DNA from: Pseudomonadota bacterium
GTDB taxonomy: Bacteria; Desulfobacterota; Anaeroferrophillalia; Anaeroferrophillales; Tharpellaceae
Reading direction: 5' to 3'
DNA length: 8,369 bases
Assembly (NCBI GenBank): GCA_015486445.1
Contig: WFRT01000320.1
Coordinates: forward strand, 1 to 8,369
Numbering within the stretch: the first letter of the stretch is position 1; each line of letters begins with the position of its first letter. Below are positions 1 to 6,078 of the stretch, one piece after another. Below the pieces are notes generated by a model. The model was not told where the DNA came from, did no database searches, and saw only the letters and a list, made by a program, of their open reading frames with translations. The translations under genes and the position numbers were made by a program.

Positions 1-41
1 AGATAGAATTTAGCTGAATAGTTACAGTTTCTCTTTGCTTG

Positions 42-70
42 TTGACATCGACCAGGCTTGTTGGTACAAT
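42..70 (+). promoter_or_regulatory. Sigma-70-type promoter of the LuxR-family regulator
   Basis: A perfect -35 box TTGACA lies at 42-47 and a -10 box TACAAT (5 of 6 consensus bases) at 65-70, separated by exactly 17 nt. The surrounding DNA is AT-rich, unlike the GC-rich genes. Transcription would begin near 77, leaving a leader of about 57 nt before the GTG at 134 or about 96 nt before the ATG at 173. Seen directly in the sequence; activity is inferred. Confidence 0.75.
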
Positions 71-116
71 TTAAAGTTATAGCTGGGTTGCGCAAGTTGA
101 ATTTCGCCGGCTTGGG

Positions 117-131
117 CCCGGGGCTCCCGGG
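117..131 (+). repeat. GC hairpin abutting the start of the LuxR gene
   Basis: Two copies of the self-complementary hexamer CCCGGG (117-122 and 126-131) flank a 3-nt spacer GCT, so the RNA can form a 6-bp all-GC stem ending 2 nt before the GTG at 134. It would occlude any ribosome binding site for that start. This either indicates translational control or argues that the real start is the ATG at 173. The structure is visible; the role is inference. Confidence 0.4.
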
Positions 132-133
132 GC

Positions 134-877
134 GTGGGTAAAATTCAGGATTTACGGGGGTTGGGCTGGAATATGTCGAAGTTTGTGGATGATGCCGGTT
201 CGGCTTGGGTGGCGTTCGTGGCCGGGCGGGAGAAAATCCAGAAAGGTTTGCTGGCCTCCTTCCTTGAACGTGAATTTGGTTATCGCTGTCAGGTGGCGGA
301 AGAAGACAGTGAACTTCCGGCGCCGGGGTTTTTTGCAGGTCGCCGGCTGCTTGTGATTCGGGACTGTACCGGTGAAGACCGCCCCACTCTTTTTTCCTAT
401 CTCGATCTTTTCGGGGCCCGTCTGCTTAACGATGAAAAGCTCTGTCTTGCCCTGGTCAACCTTGATCCCGGGCTCGGGGTAGATGCCGAGATGCTGCGTC
501 GCGGGGTTCGCGGGGTACTCAATGGTGATGTCGAATCATCCCTGATGAAGCGTTTTGTCAACTCGGTCACCCGCGGCGAGCTCTGGTTTCCCCGCCAACT
601 GGTCAGTCGCTGTCTGCTGGAGAGCCGGGGCCGGCCACCGGCCGGCGAGTCTGCAGGAGAGGAATCACCCCCCGCCCCGACCCTGCCCGTGGCCCTGACC
701 GGGCGTGAGAAAGAGGTCCTGGTTCAGATTGGCATGGGGGCGACCAATGAACAGATCGCCGATCGGCTTTGTATCAGCCAGCATACGGTAAAAAGCCATA
801 TTTACCGAATTTTTCGCAAAATCAACGTTCCCAACCGACTCCAGGCCGCACTCTGGGCCTCCAAATATCTCGCCTGA
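134..877 (+). CDS. CsgD-like LuxR-family transcriptional regulator
   Basis: A 247-residue DNA-binding regulator. The C-terminal region (about residues 187-246) is a clear LuxR/FixJ helix-turn-helix. It has LTGREKEVL at the start, TNEQIADRL, the recognition-helix segment SQHTVKSHIYRIFRKI and the closing NRLQAALWA. The N-terminal region (about 24-160) resembles the CsgD-type pseudo-receiver, with RGVRGVLNGD...GELWFPRQLV typical of its end. I see no standard receiver phosphorylation setting: only one Asp after a hydrophobic strand (LLVIRD, about D77) and no matching acidic pair. A Pro/Ala/Glu-rich linker (about 165-186) joins the domains. The GTG at 134 gives this length but lacks a good ribosome binding site and sits beside a hairpin. 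The ATG at 173 (MSKFVDD...) is an equally plausible start, giving 234 residues. CsgD relatives switch on biofilm matrix and surface polymer genes, which fits the PilZ and sugar-nucleotide genes downstream, but the targets here are unknown. Confidence 0.85.
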   Translation: MGKIQDLRGLGWNMSKFVDDAGSAWVAFVAGREKIQKGLLASFLEREFGYRCQVAEEDSELPAPGFFAGRRLLVIRDCTGEDRPTLFSYLDLFGARLLNDEKLCLALVNLDPGLGVDAEMLRRGVRGVLNGDVESSLMKRFVNSVTRGELWFPRQLVSRCLLESRGRPPAGESAGEESPPAPTLPVALTGREKEVLVQIGMGATNEQIADRLCISQHTVKSHIYRIFRKINVPNRLQAALWASKYLA

Positions 878-1073
878 AATTGCCTTCCGGGTTGCTCCGT
901 TAATATTTTTTCATACTTTTGACTGATTGATTTCTGGTCTTCCATCTTGTAGATTGAATATATTGTCTCTTGTGCTGCAGGCTTCCAGGAGTCCTGTGCA
1001 GAATCTTTCCTGTAATTGTTTTTTCGACATGGTTGCAGGTTCTTGGCTTGGTTCCCGAATGAGGATGGGAAGA

Positions 1074-1394
1074 ATGGAAAGAAGAATTGTCACCAGGTAC
1101 AATCTCCAGGTGCCGGCCCATGTTGAAACGGTTCTGGAAAGCGGTAACACCCGGGTCTACAAGCTCAAAACCCGGAATATTTCATCAAACGGGGCTTTCC
1201 TGATGACCAGCGGTGAGGAGGAACTCGAGCCCGGCATGACCCTGAAGGTTAATCTTTATCTCAATACCTTCACCAGCCGCGGCTCCTGTATCGTTGTCAA
1301 CGGCCGGGTGGTTCGATGTACAGCGGATGGAGTCGGCGTCAGTTTCGACGGTCAGTATCAATTTGTCAACCAGGCCCCCGAATTAAATTCCTGA
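1074..1394 (+). CDS. Single-domain PilZ protein (putative c-di-GMP receptor)
   Basis: A 107-residue protein made up almost entirely of one PilZ domain. The family's two ligand-binding signatures are present: an RxxxR-type motif at the very start (R4-IVT-R8, with R3 adjacent) and an N/DxSxxG motif (N35-I-S-S-N-G40). These are followed by the expected beta strands, including GMTLKVNLYL, CIVVNGRVVR and a GVGVSF segment near the end. The frame is open further upstream (ATG at 927, 1029, 1059, 1065). I chose the ATG at 1074 because GAGGA at 1062-1066 sits 7 nt before it and because the upstream peptide (Cys/Ser-rich) looks non-coding. PilZ proteins bind cyclic di-GMP and relay it to motility, secretion or polysaccharide machinery. 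Its partner here cannot be told. It lies 196 nt after the regulator gene, in AT-rich DNA that could hold its own promoter. Confidence 0.85.
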   Translation: MERRIVTRYNLQVPAHVETVLESGNTRVYKLKTRNISSNGAFLMTSGEEELEPGMTLKVNLYLNTFTSRGSCIVVNGRVVRCTADGVGVSFDGQYQFVNQAPELNS

Positions 1395-1503
1395 GTTGGA
1401 GAGAGACTTTCCTTTTTTTGTGACAAAGTGATTTTTCCTGGAACGCGGGCATGGTTGTCGGGAGTCTGTTTTTTCTTAAACCTTGCACCTGCCTGTATAT
1501 GAA

Positions 1504-1579
1504 GGCCGCATTTCTGGCGGCCGGAACCTGAACCGGGGTCGTCGACGGCCCTGGTTTTTGTTTGTCCGGCCCCGACGAC
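1504..1579 (+). other. Two hairpins in the leader of the epimerase gene
   Basis: The 221-nt gap between the PilZ and epimerase genes holds two consecutive inverted repeats. The first is GGCCGC (1504-1509) against GCGGCC (1517-1522) with a 7-nt loop. The second is GTCGTCG (1538-1544) against CGACGAC (1573-1579), continued inside by GGCC (1547-1550) against GGCC (1568-1571), with a T-rich 17-nt loop. No T-run follows either one, so they are not canonical terminators. They may be leader structure or simply GC-rich composition. I recognise no riboswitch class. Confidence 0.35.
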
Positions 1580-1615
1580 GGGTCCCAAAAAACCGAATTC
1601 CAGAGGGAGCAGTCA

Positions 1616-2623
1616 ATGAAAGTGTTGGTAACCGGGGCCGCCGGCTTCATCGGTTTTCATCTCAGTCGCCGCCTGCTGGCGGCCGGGGTTGAGGTTTTGG
1701 GTCTTGACAATCTCAATGACTACTACGACGTCGGTCTCAAGGAGTCACGGCTGGAGCAACTCCTCAAAGACCCCAGTTTCAGCTTTGTCCGGATGGACCT
1801 GGCCGATAGCGACGGGCTGAAAAAGGTTTTTCGCGAGGGGGGATTCGAACGCGTCGTCCATCTCGCGGCCCAGGCCGGGGTGCGTTACAGCCTGGAAAAC
1901 CCCCGGGCCTATATCGACAGCAACATCGTCGGTTTTCTCAATATCCTCGAAGGCTGCCGGCACCATCGCAGCGCCCACCTCATATACGCTTCGTCGAGTT
2001 CCGTCTACGGTCTCAACACCCGGATGCCCTTTTCCGTACACGACAACGTCGACCATCCGGTCAGTCTCTATGCCGCCAGCAAGAAAGCCAATGAGTTGAT
2101 GGCCCACTCCTACAGTCACCTTTACCGGCTGCCGGTTACGGGGCTGCGTTTTTTTACCGTTTACGGACCCTGGGGCCGGCCGGACATGGCTCTTTTCCTC
2201 TTCACCCGAGCCATCCTGTCGGGCCAGCCGATCAAGGTCTTCAACCACGGCCGGATGGAGCGTGATTTCACCTACGTCGATGACATTGTCGAGGGTATTT
2301 ACCGCCTGCTGCCGGTTGCTCCCGAGCCCAACCCGGAATGGTCCGGCGCCGCCCCCGACCCGGGCAGCAGCCCCGCTCCCTACAGGCTCTACAATATCGG
2401 CAACCACAGCCCGGTTAAACTCCTGGATTTCATCATCACCCTGGAAACGGCGCTGGGTCGAGAGGCGCAAAAGGAGTTTCTGCCGCTGCAGCCCGGCGAT
2501 GTCCCCGCCACCTTCGCCGATGTCGCCGACCTCGAAGAGGCGGTCGGTTTTGCGCCCTCCACTTCACTGGCTGAAGGCATCGGTCATTTTGTCGAATGGT
2601 ATCGTGACTATTACCGGGTCTGA
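1616..2623 (+). CDS. NAD-dependent epimerase, probably UDP-glucuronate 4-epimerase
   Basis: A 335-residue extended short-chain dehydrogenase/reductase. It interconverts UDP-sugars at C4 using bound NAD, most likely UDP-glucuronate to UDP-galacturonate for capsule, LPS or exopolysaccharide. Features seen: the glycine-rich NAD loop TGAAGFIG (residues 6-13); Asp31 in GLDNLNDYYDVGLK, a stretch I associate specifically with UDP-glucuronate epimerases; HLAAQAGVR (82-90); the catalytic serine region ASSSSVYG (125-132); the YxxxK pair Tyr152/Lys156; and the substrate-side FTVYGPWGRPDMALF and RDFTYVDDIV. Length is normal for the family. I chose the ATG at 1616 because AGAGGGAG at 1602-1609 lies 6 nt before it and because the protein then begins right at the first beta strand; the ATG at 1562 adds an unlikely 18-residue tail. 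A Pro/Ala/Gly-rich insert (about 234-255) before the last strand is the only odd spot. Exact substrate is inferred from motif resemblance. Confidence 0.88.
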   Translation: MKVLVTGAAGFIGFHLSRRLLAAGVEVLGLDNLNDYYDVGLKESRLEQLLKDPSFSFVRMDLADSDGLKKVFREGGFERVVHLAAQAGVRYSLENPRAYIDSNIVGFLNILEGCRHHRSAHLIYASSSSVYGLNTRMPFSVHDNVDHPVSLYAASKKANELMAHSYSHLYRLPVTGLRFFTVYGPWGRPDMALFLFTRAILSGQPIKVFNHGRMERDFTYVDDIVEGIYRLLPVAPEPNPEWSGAAPDPGSSPAPYRLYNIGNHSPVKLLDFIITLETALGREAQKEFLPLQPGDVPATFADVADLEEAVGFAPSTSLAEGIGHFVEWYRDYYRV

Positions 2624-2650
2624 ACGCTGTCGGCCGGGGGCTGTGCCATT

Positions 2651-2702
2651 CCGGGGAGAAAACCCGGGAAAAGTTTTCCCGGCCGGGGCTTTCCCCGGCC
2701 GG
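2651..2702 (+). repeat. Cluster of overlapping GC palindromes between epimerase and mutase genes
   Basis: Three related inverted repeats are packed together. CCGGG (2651-2655) can pair with CCCGG (2663-2667). CCGGGAAAA (2664-2672) pairs with TTTTCCCGG (2674-2682) around a single G. CCGGCCGGGG (2679-2688) pairs with CCCCGGCCGG (2693-2702) around a CTTT loop. The last is a 10-bp all-GC stem. Neighbouring repeats share bases, so they cannot all form fully at once. No T-run follows, so it is not a standard intrinsic terminator. It could be an RNA-processing or stability element, a REP-like sequence, or a rho-independent barrier of unusual form. The rest of the 170-nt gap shows nothing further that I can name. 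Confidence 0.6.
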
Positions 2703-2793
2703 AAGCGGGCAGGTTGACAGGGGAAGGTTCGGCCGGTGTGCAAGGCGGCAATTTTATCAGGGATCCCGGCATTAAGGGCCGGGAGAAAGGGAA

Positions 2794-4170
2794 GTGATGG
2801 TCGCTGAGCCGATTTCCGTCAAAGGTTTCAAGGCCTACGATATTCGCGGCCGGGTTCCAGACGAGCTCAACCCGGAGTTGGCCTGGCGTCTGGGCCGGGC
2901 CTATGCCGATTTTTTCAAGCCGCGCCGGGTCGCGGTCGGCCGGGATGTCAGGCTTTCCAGTCCGGAACTGGCTTCTGCCCTGGTCCGGGGCCTGGTCGAG
3001 GGCGGGGTCGAGGTCTGCGAACTTGGTCTCTGCGGCACCGAAGAGGTTTATTTCGCCACCTTTAATTACGGCCTTGACGGCGGCATAATGGTAACCGCCA
3101 GTCACAACCCCGCCGATTACAACGGCATGAAGCTGGTACACCGCGAAGCCCGCCCCCTGAGCGGCGACTACGGTCTGCCCGAACTTAAGGATCTGGTGGA
3201 AAAAGGCTCTTTCCCGCCATCCCCGTCACCGGTCGAAAGCCGCAGGCTGCAGTTTCGCCCGGCTTATATCGAGCATCTTTTAGGCTATATCGAAAAAAGC
3301 AAAATAGCGCCCTTCAAGGTAGTCGTTAATGCCGGCAACGGCTGTGCCGGGCCGGTTCTGGATGTCCTGGAAAGGGCTCTGCCGGTTACCTTCGTCAAAC
3401 TGCTGCATGATGCGGACGGAAGCTTTCCCCAAGGGATTCCCAACCCCCTGCTGCCGGAGAACCGCGAGCTTACGAGCCGGGCCGTGGTCGAGAATCGGGC
3501 CGCTCTCGGCCTCGCCTGGGACGGTGATTTCGATCGTTGCTTTTTTTTCGACGAACAGGGGCGCTTCATCGAGGGCTACTACATTGTCGGTCTTCTGGCG
3601 GCCAGTTTATTGCAGCGCTGCCCCGGGGCCACGATTATCCACGACCCGCGCCTGACCTGGAATACTGTCGAGCTGGTGGAAAAATATGGCGGCCGGGCCC
3701 TGGTCTCCCGCACCGGGCACGCTTTCATCAAACAGAAAATGCGGGAAGAAAACGCCCTTTACGGCGGTGAAATGAGCGCCCACCATTATTTTCGCGATTT
3801 TTCCTACTGCGATTCCGGGATGATTCCCTGGCTTCTGGTCCTGGAACTGATGAGCCGCAGCGGGCGGCCTCTTTCCGCCCTGGTTGATGAACGTCTCCGG
3901 CGCTACCCGATCAGCGGTGAAATCAATACCCGTCTGCGCGACCCCCTGGCGGCCCTGCGGCGGGTGGAAGAATATTTCGTCAGGCACGAAACCCCGGTCG
4001 GCCGGGATGAAATTGACGGTTTGAGCCTCGAATTCAAACAGTGGCGTTTCAACCTGCGTTTATCCAACACCGAGCCCCTGCTGCGGCTCAACGTCGAAAG
4101 CCGGGGAAGCCGGGCCTTGGTGGAAGAAAAAACCGGCATAATCCTGTCTCTGCTCGAAGATTTCGCGTAG
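2794..4170 (+). CDS. manB: Phosphomannomutase/phosphoglucomutase
   Basis: A 458-residue alpha-D-phosphohexomutase that moves the phosphate between O6 and O1 of mannose or glucose. It supplies mannose-1-phosphate for GDP-mannose (or glucose-1-phosphate) used in surface glycans. All four signature regions are present: the phosphoserine loop TASHNP with Ser103; the metal-binding loop DGDFDR (243-248); the sugar-specificity loop GEMSAHHYF (325-333) followed by RDFSYCDSGMIPW, as in ManB/AlgC-type dual enzymes; and the phosphate-binding loop RLSNTEP (422-428). Length is typical for the family. The start is the tandem GTG-ATG at 2794/2797. GGGAG at 2781-2785 is 8 nt before the GTG, and GGGA at 2789-2792 is 4 nt before the ATG, so either is possible and the difference is one residue. 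It lies 170 nt after the epimerase gene across strong hairpins. Function is near certain; mannose versus glucose preference is not determined by sequence. Confidence 0.93.
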   Translation: MMVAEPISVKGFKAYDIRGRVPDELNPELAWRLGRAYADFFKPRRVAVGRDVRLSSPELASALVRGLVEGGVEVCELGLCGTEEVYFATFNYGLDGGIMVTASHNPADYNGMKLVHREARPLSGDYGLPELKDLVEKGSFPPSPSPVESRRLQFRPAYIEHLLGYIEKSKIAPFKVVVNAGNGCAGPVLDVLERALPVTFVKLLHDADGSFPQGIPNPLLPENRELTSRAVVENRAALGLAWDGDFDRCFFFDEQGRFIEGYYIVGLLAASLLQRCPGATIIHDPRLTWNTVELVEKYGGRALVSRTGHAFIKQKMREENALYGGEMSAHHYFRDFSYCDSGMIPWLLVLELMSRSGRPLSALVDERLRRYPISGEINTRLRDPLAALRRVEEYFVRHETPVGRDEIDGLSLEFKQWRFNLRLSNTEPLLRLNVESRGSRALVEEKTGIILSLLEDFA

Positions 4171-4187
4171 TTTTTTTCCCCACGCAC

Positions 4188-4217
4188 TTGACCGCAATCA
4201 AAAAAAAGGGGTATAAG
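4188..4217 (+). promoter_or_regulatory. Sigma-70-type promoter of the membrane coiled-coil gene
   Basis: A -35 box TTGACC (4188-4193, 5 of 6) and a -10 box TATAAG (4212-4217, 5 of 6) are separated by 18 nt that include an eight-A tract. The predicted transcript starts near 4224, giving a leader of about 65 nt to the GTG at 4289. This makes the following gene its own transcription unit, consistent with the terminator at its end. Confidence 0.6.
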
Positions 4218-4288
4218 CGTCTCTCCGATTGTCGCTTGATTAAAAACTGTATAACGTGAAAAAGAACGTAAACTCAGGAGAACGACAG

Positions 4289-5002
4289 GTGAGTGAAGAA
4301 AAAAATACGACCCAGGCGCCTGCCGGTCCGCCGGTAAAAAGGACCCGAAACGATATTTACCCCTTTGCGGTAGTTGCCGCTATTGTGGTTTTGCTGGTTC
4401 TGGTGGTGATGGGGTTTCTCAGCAGCCAGAAACTGCACAAGCAGGTTGTGGTTCTGGAGCGCCAGATCGAAGCTTTGCAGGAGAGCGGTAAAAAAGCCGA
4501 GGGCCAGCTCCAGGTGCTTGCCGATGAGCTTGCCGTCCGGGCCCTGCGGCAGCGGCGCAACCGGGTTCGCAAGGCCATGCGCGCTCTTGACGACCTGAAG
4601 CCTGTGGTTCAAGAAGGTTCCGACCTGGCTGGTCAAGTCAAAAGCCTGCTGGCCGGACTGCAGCTGGAAGATGAAAGACTGGGCCGGGAGGTTGGCCGCA
4701 CCCACCCCCGGGTCACGGTTTCCGGGCTTGCCCGGCCGGCTGCTCCTGGGGCGGTGTCCACCGGCAACCTGCAACCGGCGCCCCGGCATCTGGAGTGCGC
4801 CAATGGCGTCTGTCGCCTGGTGCCGGAAACCGGAAACCGGAAGGACCGGGACTACACCATCAAGGTTGCCGTCAGCCCGAATCCGGCGCCCGAGAAGTCA
4901 TCTGCGGCCGGACATGTGGCAGTGCCGCCTTCATCCCCGGCGCCGAAAGCGGAAACCTGGTGGACCAGGTTTATCAACTTGAGACTTTTCGGCGGTAACT
5001 GA
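4289..5002 (+). CDS. Bitopic membrane protein with coiled coil, function unknown
   Basis: I do not recognise a family. With the GTG start at 4289 the protein has 237 residues. I prefer it over the GTG at 4256 because CAGGAG (4275-4280) lies 8 nt before 4289 and nothing similar precedes 4256. Layout: a short polar, basic N-terminus ending KRTRND (about 1-22); one strongly hydrophobic membrane segment (about 23-44, AVVAAIVVLLVLVVMGFL); a heptad-like charged helix (about 47-130) rich in Leu/Gln/Glu/Arg, likely coiled coil; a Pro/Ala-rich region; a CANGVC pair (Cys170 and Cys175) that could form a disulfide; a second Pro/Ser/Ala-rich stretch; and a C-terminal WWTRFINLRLF segment that could touch a membrane or a partner. 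Positive charges before the membrane segment favour a cytoplasmic N-terminus and a periplasmic body. It has its own promoter and terminator. A scaffolding or envelope role is a guess only. Confidence 0.75.
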   Translation: MSEEKNTTQAPAGPPVKRTRNDIYPFAVVAAIVVLLVLVVMGFLSSQKLHKQVVVLERQIEALQESGKKAEGQLQVLADELAVRALRQRRNRVRKAMRALDDLKPVVQEGSDLAGQVKSLLAGLQLEDERLGREVGRTHPRVTVSGLARPAAPGAVSTGNLQPAPRHLECANGVCRLVPETGNRKDRDYTIKVAVSPNPAPEKSSAAGHVAVPPSSPAPKAETWWTRFINLRLFGGN

Positions 5003-5032
5003 ACCGCCGGGATGGCAGTACCTTAACAGTTC

Positions 5033-5060
5033 CGGCCCGGTTTTCCGGGCCGTTTTTTTT
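5033..5060 (+). terminator. Intrinsic (rho-independent) terminator
   Basis: CGGCCCGG (5033-5040) pairs perfectly with CCGGGCCG (5045-5052) around a TTTT loop, followed directly by eight T residues (5053-5060). It closes the transcription unit of the membrane protein, 30 nt after that stop codon. It ends only 12 nt before the start of the methyltransferase gene. Confidence 0.9.
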
Positions 5061-5072
5061 GCGGGAGACGAA

Positions 5073-5855
5073 GTGATGGGAGAGGCGGGCGCTACCCGGA
5101 ACCTGGTTTGCGGGATCAACGCGGTGGATGAACTGCTGCAGCGGGGCCGGCGGCGGATACAGCATCTTTACTGTCAGGAGCGACCCGGTCACAGGCTGCA
5201 GGCGCTGGTTAACCAGGCCCGGAGCAAGGGGGTTGCGGTCAAACTGGTGCCGGCCTCGGCTTTCGACCACTTGGCCCCGGGGGTTCGTCACCAGGGGGTG
5301 GCCGCGGTGGTCGCGCCGTTCCGGTTTACCCCGCTCAAGGAGTTGCTGGCCCGGCAGTCCGCCGACGGCCGTGAGAACTCCCTGCTGGTGGCTCTCGACG
5401 GGGTTACCGACCCGCGCAATCTCGGGGCCGTTATCCGAACCGCGGCGGCGGCCGGCGGCGATGGTCTGATCCTGCCGGAACGGCGCAGCGCCGCGATTAC
5501 CGCCAATGTCAGCAAAACCGCGGCCGGCGCCCTGGAAAACCTGGCCATCTGCCAGGTGGTCAACCTGGCCGACGCCCTGCGCCGCTGCCGGGAAAGCGGT
5601 TTCTGGATCTACGGGGCCGTGGCCGCCGGCGGAAAAGATCTCTATACCGTCGACTGGGCCGGGAAAATAGTTCTGGTCCTGGGCTCGGAGGATAAGGGCC
5701 TGCGGCCGATCATTGATCGGGCCTGTGATGTCAGGGTGACGATCCCGCTGGCCCGGGAAAGCGAATCGCTCAATGTCGGGATCGCTGCGGCGGTTACTCT
5801 GTTCGAGATAAATCGCTGTCGCCGGAAAACCAGAACTGATTCCGTTTCCAGGTAA
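5073..5855 (+). CDS. rlmB: 23S rRNA 2'-O-methyltransferase, RlmB/TrmH (SpoU) family
   Basis: A 260-residue SPOUT-class, SAM-dependent RNA ribose methyltransferase. RlmB methylates G2251 in the P-loop of 23S rRNA. The N-terminal substrate-binding domain (about 9-85) begins VCGINAVDELL, the usual RlmB opening. The catalytic knot follows with SpoU motif 1 (D113-P-R-N116-L-G118...R122), motif 2 (VLGSEDKGL, 202-210) and motif 3 (IPLARESESLNVGIAA, 224-239). The catalytic Arg and the Asn/Ser-Leu-Asn residues are in place. Start is the tandem GTG-ATG at 5073/5076, with GGGAG at 5063-5067 spaced 5 or 8 nt. An intrinsic terminator stands immediately upstream, leaving no room for a normal promoter between. 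The last 20 residues or so (RCRRKTRTDSVSR) are basic, extend beyond the knot, and are encoded in DNA shared with the convergent gene. The specific target G2251 is by family; a paralogous SpoU enzyme remains possible. Confidence 0.87.
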   Translation: MMGEAGATRNLVCGINAVDELLQRGRRRIQHLYCQERPGHRLQALVNQARSKGVAVKLVPASAFDHLAPGVRHQGVAAVVAPFRFTPLKELLARQSADGRENSLLVALDGVTDPRNLGAVIRTAAAAGGDGLILPERRSAAITANVSKTAAGALENLAICQVVNLADALRRCRESGFWIYGAVAAGGKDLYTVDWAGKIVLVLGSEDKGLRPIIDRACDVRVTIPLARESESLNVGIAAAVTLFEINRCRRKTRTDSVSR

Positions 5856-6006
5856 GTTCCATGCCGTGGAAAGGGCACTTGACGACGACCTCGTCATCGG
5901 TTACCGCGATTACGTCCCAGTCTTCCAGTTTGCCTTTCCGTCGCCTCTTGATTCTTTCCCCGACCCGGAAAGGGTAGGGTTCGAAAATGGTTGTCTGGTA
6001 GCTCAT
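5794..6006 (-). CDS. Small conserved-looking protein, 70 residues, function unknown
   Basis: A 70-residue protein starting MSYQTTIFEPYPF. The ATG at 6006 is supported by an excellent ribosome binding site, GGAGG at 6012-6016 with a 5-nt spacer; the open frame extends upstream to 6027 but without such a site. The sequence has a basic patch (RIKRRRKGK, about 18-26), a DWDVIAV strand, a DDEVVVKCPFHG segment and a final LTWKRNQFWF. This pattern suggests a small beta-barrel (SH3-like) fold. From memory, similar short YPF...DWEV...CP.SG proteins occur in Geobacter relatives, which I cannot verify here. A single Cys (44) gives no metal site. The last 62 nt overlap the end of rlmB on the other strand. 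It is divergent from trmJ across 72 nt. Confidence 0.7.
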   Translation of the reverse strand: MSYQTTIFEPYPFRVGERIKRRRKGKLEDWDVIAVTDDEVVVKCPFHGMELTWKRNQFWFSGDSDLSRTE

Positions 6007-6078
6007 CTCAACCTCCGCCGGTAACAAACATGGGGTGATCCCTCTCCTGTACCCTTTTTATCTGCAAGATGGTGGCAA

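Noticed and set aside
919..964. Possible promoter before the PilZ gene (TTGACT at 919-924)
   Set aside because: No good -10 box lies 16-18 nt downstream; TATATT-like sequence at 959-964 is too far away. The AT-rich region may hold a promoter, but I cannot place it.
1395..1440. ACTTT...AAAGT inverted repeat with T-run after the PilZ gene as a terminator
   Set aside because: The stem is 5 AT-rich base pairs with the T-run inside the loop, not after the stem.
1745..2470. 241-codon open frame on the minus strand inside the epimerase gene
   Set aside because: A shadow of the GC-rich epimerase coding frame, without recognisable motifs; the + strand carries all SDR signatures.
4140..4177. Possible terminator at the end of the mutase gene (CGAA...TTCG followed by T7)
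   Set aside because: The stem is only 4 bp, AT-containing, overlaps the coding end and is separated from the T-run; too weak to call.
4823..4842. CCGGAAA tandem repeat (nearly three copies) inside the membrane protein gene, as a phase-variation tract
   Set aside because: Too few copies of a 7-nt unit to expect slippage, and the frame is intact.
4974..5897. 307-codon minus-strand open frame opposite rlmB
   Set aside because: It spans the intrinsic terminator and all SpoU motif codons of rlmB on the other strand. No ribosome binding site or family pattern is visible.
6007..6078. Divergent promoter pair between the small gene and trmJ
   Set aside because: A transcription start is expected in or near these 72 nt, but no convincing -35/-10 pair with proper spacing is visible on either strand.
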